64,000 nt of DNA from Loxodes magnus (GCA_946699065.1 CAMPDV010000359.1:186001-250000), one strand, 5' to 3'; positions 39,953 to 53,151 are shown, numbered from the stretch's first letter. A program made the numbers and translations. The notes: generated by a model from the sequence alone, not told the origin.

Positions 39953-42714
39953 TCAATACATGTCTATTTCTTCAAGTAAGCCTTCAGGTAATAAAAATTC
40001 TTCTCTTATTAGTTCCATATCTTCATCATTTTCTTCTTCAATATCTCTTGTTCTTCTGTCTTCTATCTATCTACGTTTTATTGATTCTTTGCTACAAGCG
40101 TCCATTATTTTTTTTTACATAATTTGCTAATTTTCGTTTCTAATTCTTTTCTTCTTAATCAAGCTTTTATAAACTCATAAAAACTATCCTTTTCCTGCTC
40201 TATAATCTTTTCTTATTTCTTTTTTTCATTCAATTTTCTTTTCTAATTATCCTTTTTTTCTTTTTTCTAATATGTTTTTGATATAATCTTTTATTATCAA
40301 GTCAGTTTTAGCTCTTTTTTACTCTTTTTAGGTTCTAATGAATTTTTCGAATTTTGCCATACCTCATATTATATAAAATAGTTCCATTCCTTGTCTTTCT
40401 ACTCCTATTGTTCTTAACTTTCTAATACATATTTATCTACTTTCTTTGTATTCTGAGCATTTTTCTATGATATGCCTTTCGTTTTCTCTTGCATCATTAC
40501 AGAAAGGGCATTTGCTTGTCGCAACTAGGTGTCTTTCTTTTAAACAATCCTGGCTCCCATGACATCTCGTTCTTATTCTAAATATGTAGTATATTTCTTC
40601 TTTTCTATTTTTATTGTATCTCAGGTAATTGGGTGGTCCTACTACATATTCATCAAATCATGTTTTTCTATACTGTAGAGTTGTTATCATTTACTCCATT
40701 CTTTCTCTATCTTCTATGTATACTCTATGTTCTCAAATTGTACGATTAATGTTTTTCTTCCCTTTTTGATTATTATTACCATCATCTATAAATATATTTT
40801 TGTCTTCAATTTTTAATTCTAATTTTATTGTCGTGCAGTATTGTTCAAAAATAAAGTTCTCTTCTTTACTTAGGTCGAACATTAATCCATCTACTGTTTT
40901 TCCTTAGTTACCTATTAGTCTGCCTCTTAATCTCAGCGTTTTCTGCCATAGGTAACGTTTAAATTTCATAAACTGTAACTCGTATTCTAGCATCTCATTT
41001 TACACTTAGAAAGGGGCATCTATGATTGCTCGTAAAGATTTTCTCTATATTATTTCTAATTGTTCCATCACTTATTTTCCTACAAATTATTCATAATATG
41101 GGATAACTTCTGTCCCATAGCTGAATACTGAGCTTACGAATGTTTTTATCATTATACCTGCGTTATATGGTGTTAATCCCTTATTCATTGTTATTTTACC
41201 CAGTATTCATGTTTACATCTTTTATGCTGCTTCTAGTCTGTTCTCCATGTGTTTTTAAAAGCTGATGGTTTCTTCTATTATATGCCCTAGGTACTAAAAG
41301 GACGTTACTCTTTCGATTCTTAAGTTTTCCACCTCAATAGTATTGCCTATATTTTCTCAGTTTCTATTTTCTGCTGCTTTTCATATCATTCATTTTGTTT
41401 TATCTGCAATTTCCAGTTTGTATTTTTCTGCCATGAGGTTAAATTTTTGATTACTTCCTCTAATTATTCTCATTCACTTATTAAGGCTAGGTCATCTCCA
41501 TATGCAAAACACCCTGCATATATTTCTTGTGTTTATCCCTCTTAGTTTTTAAAGTCTATCGTAATTCCTAGCTTTTAATATTCCAAGCTATGGAGAAGTC
41601 TTGCTATTATTAAGTTAAATAGTCTTGGCGACGTTATGCTTCCCTGTTTTAGTCCTTTATTTGTCGCGAATGATTTTGCTATTTATTCATTGATTTTAAG
41701 TTTAATTTCTTCTTCACAGTAGAAGTTTGCTAGGAGTTTAATTATCTATTCCGGTACTTTTAGATCGTTTAGGATTTCTCATATATCTTTTCTTTGCACC
41801 GAGTCGTACGCTTTTTTAATATCAACAAATATTACGAAAACATCTTTTTTGCTCCGTATTGATCATTCCTATACTGTTCTTAGGTTGAAAATTTATAGTG
41901 AGCATGATTTTCCTTTTTTAAAGCCATATTAATATTCGCTTTCATCATTATGCAGATATCCTTATAGTTGCTAGAAAATTCATGCATCTACTATTTTTAA
42001 AGCATGATTCAGTAAAGAGATTGGTCTATAATTCATCGGGTTCATCTGTCCTCCTTTTTTGTATATTAATATTATGTATTATTATTTCATCTCTTAAGGT
42101 ATTACTCCCTCTTAATTCATCTTAACTATCATTTTACATGTTACTTCTGTTAGTTTTTTCCCACCTGCTAATATTGTGCCTACTTGTATTTCATCAGGTC
42201 CTGCTGCTTTTCATTTCGCCAATTAGTTGATGATTTCTCAAATTTCATATTCGTTTACCACTATTTATCTCTTGTTTAAGAATTTAGTTGGTAGCGTATT
42301 ATCGCCATCTTCATACAGTTTCTACCATTCATCCCTAGAAGTATTAACATCTTCTTTTAATAAGGGTACTCATTAATTATTTTTTCTATTAAATAAGCTT
42401 TTTAGTTTCTTCCACATATCTGTTAGACTTCCTTTATTTACATTGTCCATAAATAGGTTTAGTTAGTTTCTTTTATCTTTTTTTCTTGATTAAATGTATT
42501 CTTATCTTACTCTTTGGTATTCTCTTTGATTCTCAATTTATTGATTTTCATTTATTTGTTCTCTGTTCTTTACCCTTTATTTTAATTGTTTGCTGCATTT
42601 TCTAAAGATTTTATTACACTATTTTGTTGTTTCTGAATATTTATATATCTTAGAGTTTTATGCTTTGAATTTTCCACATACCATTTAAACTCCTTCTTAT
42701 ATCTTTTTCTTTCA
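39953..42714 (-). pseudogene. LINE-type reverse transcriptase, one frame break
   Basis: Classic non-LTR RT motifs appear in order on the minus strand: WKAAGPDEIQV, YKKGGQMNPMNYRPISLLNH, QYGFKKGKSC, FVDIKKAYDSV, GLKQGSITSPRLFN, FAYGDDLALIS, then ADKTKW and FQYLGHIIEE. The catalytic pair is intact but reads YGDD where most LINEs have YADD. A C-terminal zinc cluster KCPFCNDARENERHIIEKC and a Lys-rich tail ending LLEEIDMY-TGA at 39953-39955 follow. Near 41445 the frame must gain one base in an A5 run to pass from the YGDD block to the ADKTK block. No endonuclease domain is visible upstream, so it is probably 5' truncated; the start is approximate. TGA as Trp is used several times, so the element is adapted to the host code. 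Confidence 0.88.
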
Positions 42715-43304
42715 TCATTTATAAATCTATGTGCTGTTTAGGTTCTCAATAATAAAATTAGAATAGTTATATATCCAATTTTATTGTCAAGAACCATTAA
42801 TTTCAATCTCTATTTATAAATAAGATCAGTATCAATTAAAATAAATAGATAAATATCATAAGAATATGATTATTTTACTTTATTCAATTTAATATGCTAA
42901 AGAAGACAATACAGTGAGCTAAAAACTTATTTCATGTACAAATATAAAATGGAAAAAACTATCCGCATATGAGGCATATTACTTAAGAAAAAAAGAGCAA
43001 ATATTCTAGAATTAGTTCACTGAAATATGAATTAAATATCTACTAATAATTAAGCATTTAGAACTTTATTTTTTATATAAATTTGATATTATTCTATCAA
43101 TGAAGCACGACGTCATTAAAGCTTCGAATCAATATAAATTTTTTAGATACAGAGTTTTTTTTCAATTGAAAATGTAAGAATTATAGAGTGTAATTAATTT
43201 TAAATATGAGATAGATTCTGGCTAAATGGAAACTCGATTTTATCTAAACTGTATGTTCGATTTCTTCTTATTAAAGTTAAGAAATAAATAAATTATAAAA
43301 TACT

Positions 43305-43690
43305 TATTATACTTCGTTAATGCGTAGCTCTTTTAATATTATAATTAAAAAAATTTTCTCATACTTCTTGTTTTCATTTAGCAGAACAATGAGTCATTGT
43401 TAGCTACTCCAAATAGCAATCTACTTATTAGAAATTATTCTCGAATCTTGAACCAAATGCAGTATTCTTGAAAAAGAACCAATTAAGAATTAGTAATTAA
43501 GTCGTTAATAGGCTAGTCAGTAAAATGTGTAAACTGCTAGAGAGAAATATCGGGTAAAATAGGTTTACAACTTAAGAGCTTGTCAACCCTTCTCCTTGGT
43601 TGCATCTAGTGGTAGATTATTCGCAATGCCACATACACTGCATCAGATTAACTATTAGTTCTACTAAACAAACGACATAATTATTTTATA
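43305..43690 (-). mobile_element. SINE-like element, diverged copy
   Basis: The reverse complement aligns along its length with 62609-63010. Shared blocks include TAATCTG.TGCAGTGTATG, CACTAGATGCAACCA, AGCAGT...TTTTACTGAC and TTCAAGA. Its 3' end has the common element hairpin in partial form (AAAAGAGCTACGCATTAACG). It codes for nothing recognisable. AT drift suggests it is the older copy. Confidence 0.7.
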
Positions 43691-44514
43691 TAATATTTTA
43701 AAACATACTATATAAAACAGAGTAAAAATATTAATACTTTATAGATTAAAAATACTAAATTTTGAAATTATACTTAGAGAAACAGAAGTTGAAATATATA
43801 ATCAATTAACTCAGATAATTTTTAAACACTACTTTAGCTTTAACTAAAAAAATGAAAATAAAATAATTTATTTAATTTTAAGATTTGAAAACTTTTAATT
43901 ATGACCATAAGTTAAAAGTATTAATTTAAATTCAATGATTATTAACTTTAATTAGAAATAAATGAATAAAAAGATTTAAAAGACTAAAATAAATATTAAA
44001 TGAAAATTGTTATAATAATAATAAAAATTATAAATATTTGAAAAAAATTATAATAAATTTTAAGAAAAAATAAAAAAAGGTTTAGTGTCGCTATAAAAAT
44101 CAAGAAATTGAAAGAAAATAAAATAAGAGTGCAAAAGTAATTTTAGAAACAATTTAACTTTCATAAAGAAAAAAATTATGTTTTTATAAATTTTTTTACT
44201 GATAATGCATGTTTAAAAAGATTAGAAAAAAACAATTTAAAAAAAAAGTAAAAAAACTTAAAAAAATATAAAAACCTTTAATGATCTTAAAAACATATAA
44301 GTCTTGTAATGTTTGAGTAAATCAAAAAAAAATTATAAATTTTATATCCAGAATAGAATTTGTCCTAAAAGAAAGTTAAAAAGAATTTACTTTAAAAAAC
44401 AATAATTACGAAGTCTAAAAATTTTTTAAGAATAAAAAAAAAAAATTTAAATTTTTCTTTATTTTAGAATAAATTTTTTTAAATAACTTTGTATTTTCAA
44501 ATAAAATAAAAGTA
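43691..44514. other. AT-rich upstream region of the WD40-channel gene
   Basis: Poly-A rich leader region with no motif I can support. The frame of the downstream gene is open here, but its composition (Lys/Asn/Phe only) looks non-coding. Confidence 0.45.
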
Positions 44515-47500
44515 ATGATGAGAAAATCGATTAAATCAAAGTAAGAAATGAAAAAATAAACAAACAAATTAAAGAAAAAAAAAATAGAATATGTATGAGA
44601 AATTTTAAAAAATGAAAAGGATAAAAATAATTTTTTGGATCTTTTAGAAATAGATACTATGAAAGGTCATACAGATTCTGTTTTTAACGTTGCTTTCAGT
44701 CCTGATGGAAATAAACTCGCTAGCTCTTCAAAAGATAATACAATTAAACTCTGAAACCTTTAAACAGTGCAAGAAATAATAACACTCCAAGGACATACAA
44801 GCTATGTTTTTAACGTTACTTTCAGTCCTGATGGAAATAAACTCGCTAGCTCTTCCGGTGATAAAACAATCAAACTCTGAAACCTTAAAACACTCTAAGA
44901 AATAATAACACTCCAAGGACATACAGATGATGTTTTAAACGTTACTTTCAGTCCTGATAGAAATACACTCGCTAGCTCTTCAAAAGATAAAACAATCAAA
45001 CTCTGAAACCTTAAAACACTCTAAGAAATAATAACACTCCAAGGACATACAGATTCTGTTTAAAACGTTACTTTCAGTCCTGATGGAAATACTCTCGCTA
45101 GCTCTTCTTATGATAAAACAATCAAACTCTGAAACCTTAAAACACTCTAAGAAATAATTACACTCAAAGGACATACAAATTCTGTTTAAAACGTTGCTTT
45201 CAGTCCTGATGGAAATACACTCGCTAGCTCTTCAAGTGATAAAACTATCAAACTCTGAAACCTTAAAACACTCTAAGAAATAATAACACTCCAAGGACAT
45301 ACAAACTTTGTATTAAACGTTGCTTTCAGTCCTGATGGAAATACTCTCGCTAGCTCATCAAGTGATAAAACTATCAAACTCTGAAACCTTTAAACACTCT
45401 AAGAAATAATTACACTCAAAGGACATACATATTTTGTTTATAGCGTTACTTTCAGTCCTGATGGAAATAAACTCGCTAGCTCTTCAAGTGATAAAACAAT
45501 CAAACTCTGAAACCTTTAAAAACATTAAGAAATAACAACACTCAAAGGACATACAAATTCTGTTTTAAACATTGCTTTCAGTCCTGATGGAAATAAACTA
45601 GCTAGCTCTTCAAGTGATAAAACAATTAAACTCTGAAACCTTAAAACACTCTAAGAAATAATAACACTCAAAGGACATACATATTATGTTTATAGCGTTG
45701 CTTTCAGTCCTGATGGAAATACACTCGCTAGCTCTTCAAAAGATAAATCAATCAAACTCTGAAACCTTAAAACACTCTAAGAAATAATAACACTCAAAGG
45801 ACATACAAACTATGTTTTTAACGTTACTTTCAGTCCTGATGGAAATAAACTCGCTAGCTCTTCAAAAGATAAAACAATAAAAGTCTGAAACCTTTAAACA
45901 CTCTAAGAAATAATAACACTAACAGGACATACAAATTCAGTTTTAAACGTTACTTTCAGTCCTGATGGAAATACTCTCGCTAGCTCTTCAAGTGATAAAA
46001 CAATCAAACTCTGAAAAATCACTCTAAGAAATAATTACATTCGAAGGACATACTCTGTTTTAAACGTTGATTTCAGTTTTACACTAGCTAGCTCTTCTTA
46101 AGATAATACTATTAAACTATGAAACCTTTACACATTCTAAGAAATAATTACACTAACAGGACATACAAATTCTGTTTTAAACGTTGATTTCAGTCCTGAT
46201 GGAAATACACTAGCTAGCTCTTCTTAAGATAATACTATTAAACTATGAAACCTTTACACATTCTAAGAAATAATTACACTAACAGGACATACAAATTCTG
46301 TTTAAAACGTTGCTTTCAGTCCTGATGGAAATACACTAGCTAGCTCTTCAAGTGATTAAACAATCAAACTCTGAAACCTTTAATCACTCTAAGAAATAAC
46401 AACACTCAAAGGACATACAAACTATGTTTAAAACGTTGCTTTCAGTCCTGATGGAAATACTCTCGCTAGCTCTTCTTATGATAAAACAATCAAACTCTGA
46501 ATTCTAAAAACACTCTAAGAAAATATTGCACTCAAAGGACATACAAATTCTGTTTAAAATGTTGCTTTCAATCCTGATGGAAATACACTAGCTAGCTCTT
46601 CTTAAGATAATACTATTAAACTATGAAACCTTTACACACTCTAAGAAATAATAACACTCTAAGGACATACAAACTTTGTTTATGGCGTTACTTTCAGTCC
46701 TGATGGAAATAAACTCGCTAGCTCTTCAAAAGATAAAACAATCAAACTTTGAAACCTTAAAACACTCTAAGAAATAATAACACTCAAAGGACATACAAAT
46801 TCAGTTTTAAACGTTTCTTTCAGTCCTGATGGAAATAAACTCGCTAGCTCTTCAAGTGATAAAACAATCAAACTCTGAAACCTTTAATCACTCTAAGAAA
46901 TAATAACACTCGAAGGACATACAAATTCTGTTTATAACGTTGCATTCAGTCCTGATGGAAATAAACTCGCTAGCTCTTCTGGTGATTAGACAATCAAACT
47001 CTGAAACCTTAAAACACTCTAAGAAATAATTACACTAAAAGGACATACAGATTCTGTTTAAAACGTTACTTTCAGTCCTGATGGAAATAAACTCGCTAGC
47101 TCTTCAAGTGATTAAACAATTAAACTCTGAAACCTTTAAACACTCTAAGAAATAATAACACTCGAAGGACATACAAATTCTGTTTAAAACGTTGCTTTCA
47201 GTCCTGATGGAAATACTCTCGCTAGCTCTTCTGGTGATTAAACAATCAAACTCTGAAACCTTAAAACACTCTAAGAAATAATAACACTAAAAGGACATAC
47301 AGATTCTGTTTAAAACGTTACTTTCAGTCCTGATGGAAATACACTCGCTAGCTCTTCAAAAGATAAAATAATCAAATTCTGGAATCTTTAACCTATATAT
47401 TCTTCTCTTTAGTTTAGATTTTTTAGTATTCCGATTTTTTCTAAAAAGTAGTAATTCTAGTTTGGACTTTTTTTTTTGCCTTTATAATAAGATTCATTGC

Positions 47501-49512
47501 TACTTTTACTAAATACTTGGTTCAATTTATTTTCTTCTAACATTTAAATGATATCTTCATGAAATTGCTAATTTACAAAATTTTTGTTTACTCCTCTTCA
47601 TTTCTGTTCTTTTTTGGGAAAGACTGAGATTTTAAAATAAGCTATTAAAATCTTTTAAATATAGTTGCGTACTGATATTTTTGGCCATTCTCCTCTATTT
47701 TATTCTATTTTTTACTAACATTAAAGCACAACTGATTTACTCTTGGATTACATATCTTAACTTGATTATAATGAGTTTTTAGTTTAAAGAGCTTCATTAT
47801 AATCTTTATAACTTGATTTTATTGAAATTATACGTAACTCTTCTACTTTTTTGGATAATTTACTTAGAAATCTATTTTATTTTGACTAAAATCTTCGCGA
47901 ACATCTTTATGTTCAGTAAGATTAACGTATTAAATTCGCTGACTTTTCTGTTTAAAGTTTCAAATTATTTTAGTAGTTAATTCCTTGTGATAATTTATAA
48001 TAAACTACTTATTAAAAAGATTTAACTCTCAAAACAACTTCTTTGATAGAACACTAATCTAAAGAGCATCTTAAAATATGTACATCTTGGTTCAAACTAC
48101 CTTCTGTAGTTGGATCAGATTAAAGCATTGAACTATTGAATTCATTCTTAGACTCAAAATATAAAGATCTATACAAACATAAAATAATAAGAAGTTATAT
48201 TAATTTAAAGTGAAATTACTTATGATATGTAATCTTTGGTATTTCTTGTTTGATATGACTTAATCTATTTCTTATTGTGATTTTGATGATTAAACCTTCT
48301 TGCTTTTATTATCTTGCCTTGGTTTTATTGGTGCTAGTAAATGGTTGCTTGCTTGCTTGGGAATTGCTTTAAATTAGAATAACAAGATTAGATTATTTTA
48401 AGGATGCTTGGAATATAGTTGATATTACTAGAATCATTTTTATAATTCCTTGGATATATTTTAGTGCTTTTGACATCTAAATAGAAACATTTAACTGAAT
48501 TTTTCTACTATTGAACTTAATGCGTGGAATTATGGCCTTTAGATCATTTGACGAAACAAGATATTACTTAAAGCTGATTTTAGATTCCTTTTACAAAATA
48601 AGATACTTCCTTACTATAATGGTTTACACCACACTGGCATTTGGCCTTCTATATATTACAGCAAAGGGTGAAGACGTCTCATTTAAAAGCTTATGAATTT
48701 CATCTTTTGATTTGATAGCAGGAGATTCAGGAGTATTTGATAGGGAAGGATTGGATATCATATATACCACATTCCTGTTAGCTGTTATTTTAAATGTAGT
48801 GATAATGCTTAATATGATAATCTCTATTCTAGGAGATTCCTTTGATGAGTTTTAAATTTAGCAAGTCTATTATGACTATAGAGAAAAGACTTAAGTTCTT
48901 CTTGAGATAGAACAGATCCTTTCCTTATTAAATCCAGAAAATAAGGAGTAATATCTTCATATTTGTGATAATTATTATCATGAAGAAGGTTTTGGATGGG
49001 AAGGAAAAGTTGCAGATGTAAGAGAGTGCATCAAAAAGACTGAAGATAAAATAAACGAAAAAATTGATTAAAACACTAAGAAATTAGATACTCTTGAAGG
49101 GAAAATTACTAAGAATGATACTCTTAAAGCAAATAATAGTATATTAAATACTCTTGAGAAAACAACCAAAGAAATAGAGATTCTTAAGACTTAAACAAGC
49201 TCTATGGATGAGAAGATGAATTCTATGGAAGGAAAGATGAATTCTATGGATGGAAAGATGAATTCTATTGAGGAGAAAATCCAAGAAATAGATATTCTTA
49301 AGACTTAAACAAGTTCTATTGATGGGAAGATGAATTCTATGGATGGAAAGATTAATTCTATGGATGGAAAGATTAATTCTATTGAGGAGAAAATGAAAGA
49401 AGTCGAACTTCTTAAACTTCAAACAAGTTCTATCGATAAAAAGATGGACTCGCTTGAAGAAAAACTGGACTCCCTTATTGGGCTGCTAAATGCAAAGTCC
49501 TAAATAAAATGA
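44515..49512 (+). CDS. WD40-repeat TRP-type ion channel fusion
   Basis: One frame of 1665 codons from the double ATG at 44515 (44548 and 44659 also possible) to TGA at 49510-49512. Residues of about 50-960 are 22 WD40 repeats of 42 codons ([20 protein letters not shown] then DKTIKLW), almost all with TGA as the Trp. An ankyrin-like stretch ([12 protein letters not shown]) follows. A six-segment channel core comes next ([69 protein letters not shown]). It has a pore loop and an S6 ending [16 protein letters not shown], the TRP-family hallmark. The tail is a heptad coiled coil (KMNSMDGK units). It probably acts as a cation channel in a membrane with a WD40 propeller array in the cytosol. No frame break is found across 5 kb. 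Confidence 0.9.
44665..47393 (+). repeat. 22 tandem WD40-coding repeats of 126 bp
   Basis: Units of 126 bp start at 44665 and recur with few differences, many shared between non-adjacent units, as expected from recent amplification or gene conversion. Unit 12 (about 46015-46158) is 18 bp shorter through three deletions (5, 4 and 9 bp) that together keep the frame. Units 13 and 14 are nearly identical to each other. Confidence 0.95.
49190..49440 (+). repeat. Heptad-coding tandem repeats in channel tail
   Basis: Short 21-bp units encode [12 protein letters not shown] heptads inside two longer blocks beginning EILKTQTSS and DILKTQTSS. They form a predicted coiled coil, a common way for TRP channels to assemble as tetramers. 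Confidence 0.85.
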
Positions 49513-52225
49513 CTCTAGAATTAAAATAAAATTATTACTTAATGTTTCAAAATAATTTTTTGCATTAAATTCTCTTAATTAACAAACTTTTTTAAAAGAT
49601 ATAAATCACTTAAAAGATGAATTAAATATAACTATATCAAGCAATTGATAGTTTTCCAAATAAATACTTGATATAAATTACTTTAAGTCTGTATATATTA
49701 TTACTCAAAAAGTTTATTAATATATTTTATTTGCTATAGTAAATAATCAAAATCTTGTAAAACCAAAAAAATTAAAAAAGCTTTAAAATCTATACAACGA
49801 TAGTAAGTATTACTATAAAGCATAACTGTGATTTAGCATTAGCTCAATATAAAGAATCTAAATTAATTAACGAAATTGATACTGGCAACATTCTAGTAAA
49901 AAACTTATAAGAATGTAATTGTTGATTTGAATGGATTAAAATTTTAAGTCATGGAAGTTAATGAGAAAATTAAATATGTCTTGAAGCTTAATTAATTAAT
50001 TTAAAAAATTATTAAAAATTTAGTTCATTTGATACAAAAATTAAAATCAGTAATCTTAATAACCCATATGACTCCTCATTCTATAAGAAAAGTAAAAAGT
50101 TTACTTAATTTTAAATTGAAAGGAAGAAAAAAAACACTTATCAGTTTTATCCGTTTTATTTTAGCTCTAATGATCTTGATTTTATATTTATTTCTCATGT
50201 GATACTTTTATAAAATTTGGATAAAAATTCTAAAGCATAATTCCCTCAGGACATTTATTACTCCATTTTCTTTTTTACTTTCAATACAGAGAAAAGTACA
50301 CTAGCAAGCTTAATAATCTTAGAAGATTAAAAGATTAAAAAATAACTTCAAATGTAATAAATTTGCACTTTGATAAGTGGAAAACTTTTGTTTCAATATT
50401 TGATTTTAATTATAGTTATTTATATAACTGAATCCTTATTAAGTTTACTAATTAACTATCAATTATTTGCTTTTTTAAAAATAATTTAGTCCTTTAATTT
50501 AAAAAGCTTACTTAATGGTAAGTTTTATAATTTAGCAAGAATTTAGCAAATATGGCTCGAAGATTCTAAGTGTACAATTAACTGTAATAGAGTTTTATTG
50601 ATATTTAAATATCATTAATATTAAGCTATTATATTAAATTTAATAACTTATATATCATTATTCCAAAAAGAGAACTGCAAGACAATAAAAATTTTCCCTT
50701 AATATAGAAAAATGAATATGCTAGCAATATCATAAAATAGTTTTCGAAAGAAACTTTAAGCATCAATACACTCTTTGATAAATTATCTAAGATATATATT
50801 AAAATTAAAATTAATGAACAATCAAATCATTTAATAATTTAGTAAATATAATAGCATTAATTATTACGAAAATACAAAATAATACTATATACTTTCAATA
50901 TGAATAAGACTTAAAGGATTTCAAAATATCAAATTCAAATTATTTCCAAAATATTCCCAACATATTTAATATTATTCCAAATTAAGACAATAAAGAACTA
51001 ATCCTAATCACTTTTAAGTAACTACTGCTTAAATATAATATTGAATCATTAATTACCTTGTCCAAATGATTATTAAAATATATCCTATTTTTAGATATTC
51101 CTTCTGCATAAATGTAATAGCTTGGAGCAGTTTATTAATATAAGTTCTTTTAATTTTGATTAGATCTTGAAATTAAATAATACTTTTTCTTAAAATTTAA
51201 TTAATAACTAAATCTTTTAAAATGGAAAGGAAATAATAATAATTTTCAAATTTATATTAGTTGGCAAATTTAGAAAAAATAACTCATTTATTTCAAGTAA
51301 ATTAGAACTTAAAAGCTTTATCAACAAAGTAAAACTCAAAATTAGCATTTTATTAACCTGCTTTCTTGAGTATTTTAGGTTGTAAAATGCAAATAATCAA
51401 AGCGATTATTTAGAACTTAAAGCAATTATTTTAGCCAAATAAGAATTAAAGAGTATTACATAAAATAAAGAGAAACTGTAGAATTAAAACGAATCCTTAC
51501 AAAAAGTTTTCTTTTAAAGACTAAAAAATTTAATTTATGTGAAAGTCTGATTTACTAAAAACGATTTAAAGAGAATAAATTATTCAAAAATAATCACTTT
51601 CATAAAATTATTTTAAAAACGTAGAGTCATAAAATTTAGTAGGTTGTAGTCATAAACTCAATCAAAATGAAAGTATTTAAATAATAAATTAGCAAAAAAT
51701 TAACTCTATTATGAATAAAACATGTAAAAGAATAAAATTTAAAATCAAATAATTTATTAAATATCTTTATTCTCTCTTTCAAAAAGATATTTTCGAAAAT
51801 TTTGTCTTTAAATTTTTTCTATATTTTAAGACTTTTGATATTACATTTCAAATATTCATTTTTCGACACTCTATTTCGAAACTTTTATAGTATCTTTAGT
51901 ATATGTTTCGTAAGACATTTATGAAAATTTTTCGTGTAAACAGATTTTTAAAAATCTCCTTTTCAATATCTAAAAGGGTATTATCTCAATATTTAATTTT
52001 TATCAAAAATACTCTTCAGATTTTATAAAGTTTATAAAACATTATTATTTTTTTCTATTTTTTATTTTTCAATCTTTTTGCGTTTATTTCTGAGTTTAAC
52101 TATTACATTAAATAAATAAGAAATAGGTGTTCTTTAACAGTTATATATTAAATTTAAGAAGATAAAATTATTTTGCTTTTGACTTCGTTTTTAATCTAAA
52201 AAATTTTTTTTTTTTTTATTATTTT
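49513..52225. other. AT-rich region with doubtful coding segments
   Basis: Mostly AT-rich. One plus-strand frame at about 49826-49990 looks coding (CDLALAQYKESKLINEIDTG, CNCWFEWIKILSHGS) and stays open onward, but later composition is ambiguous and no domain is recognised. Confidence 0.35.
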
Positions 52226-52263
52226 AAAGAACTGCGCACTGACAAGGTTCTACTTGTTCTTTG
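52226..52263 (+). repeat. Copy of the element 3' hairpin, solitary
   Basis: AAAGAACTGCGCACTGACAA then GGTTCTACTTGTTCTTT. AAAGAAC pairs with GTTCTTT and the layout matches the hairpins at 39.9, 54.9 and 63.0 kb, with paired changes in the outer stem (AGAAC/GTTCT in place of AGAGC/GCTCT). No LINE or SINE body is recognised upstream on this strand. Confidence 0.7.
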
Positions 52264-52545
52264 AACATTTTTTTTTATTTTTTAGGTTTACATACATTGT
52301 ATATTAATTTTGTTTAAAGAAGAGTTTTTCAACATCTCATTTGCAGGATCGTAAATCTTATTGATCAGATCTTCGGATCTTTTTGGTTTTAACTAGACAT
52401 TTATTTAATTATAATAAAAGAGGAGAAAGTAAATAAATTAAACAAATGACTCTCCGTATACTTCTCTAAGGCTGAAAGAAATACATTATACTTCTTGATA
52501 ATTATAACTTAAAATACCTCCGAAGAGGCAAAAACCAACAGAGGA

Positions 52546-53151
52546 ATGAATAGTGTTAGTAAAAACACAACAAACAACAACTAAAGTGACCTAAAAACAG
52601 AAAAAGTCTTTGAAGAACTAGAAGTATATGTAAAAATGATTTTCGACTAATTAGAACAGTTACAAAATAAGAACTAAATTTGAATAAATCCAACATAAAA
52701 TAAATTTTCACGCTACGAAACTAAATATGCATATATCCAGCAATAATACCAAGGAGTAGTATGAAGCTAATATGGAGGAGCTAGACTAAGATCTATGAAT
52801 AATAACAACAAAATGAAAAATTTTATAAAGAAAGAAATGATAAACTAAAACAAAAAATAATAAAAAAATAGAAACATTTCTACATAAAATAGAATGATAA
52901 CAACCCTTAATGATCAACTAAAATATTTCAAGGAATGGAAAGAATTAAACACAAGTAGACTTTCGAAAAAAACTTTTTTTGTAGTATATGATACCTTTGG
53001 AGAAACAGTAAATAAGATAAGATTATAGTAATATTATTTGGAAAAACCTTCTACCTTTTGCTTAACAGATGACAGAAAGCTACAGAAGAAAATTAATAAA
53101 AAAATATATAATAAAGCTCAAATTGAACTGATTTTAAGCTAGCGAATCTGA
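52546..53151 (+). CDS. Hypothetical Asn/Gln-rich coiled-coil protein
   Basis: From ATG 52546 the frame reads VFEELEVYVKMIFDQLEQLQ, WINPTQNKFSRYETKYAYIQ and KTFFVVYDTFGETVNKIRLQ, then ends ...IELILSQRI-TGA at 53151. The same frame is also coding-like upstream (VYFSKAERNTLYFLIIITQN) back to about 52440 without an ATG, so the true start is probably further upstream or an intron is missed. The family is not recognised. It lies between a solitary element hairpin and a Gag-like pair, so it could belong to a mobile element. Confidence 0.55.

Noticed and set aside
39948..40130. Plus-strand Ser-rich ORF
   Set aside because: Antisense to the C-terminal tail of the LINE RT.
44728..45174. Minus-strand ORFs with repeated [18 protein letters not shown] segments
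   Set aside because: They are antisense shadows of the plus-strand WD40 repeats.
49144..49422. Minus-strand ORF with repeated RIHLSIHRI segments
   Set aside because: It is the antisense of the heptad repeats in the channel tail.
49513..52225. A long stop-free plus-strand frame
   Set aside because: With TAA/TAG as Gln and TGA as Trp, open frames are expected by chance, and most of this one lacks a coding-like composition.
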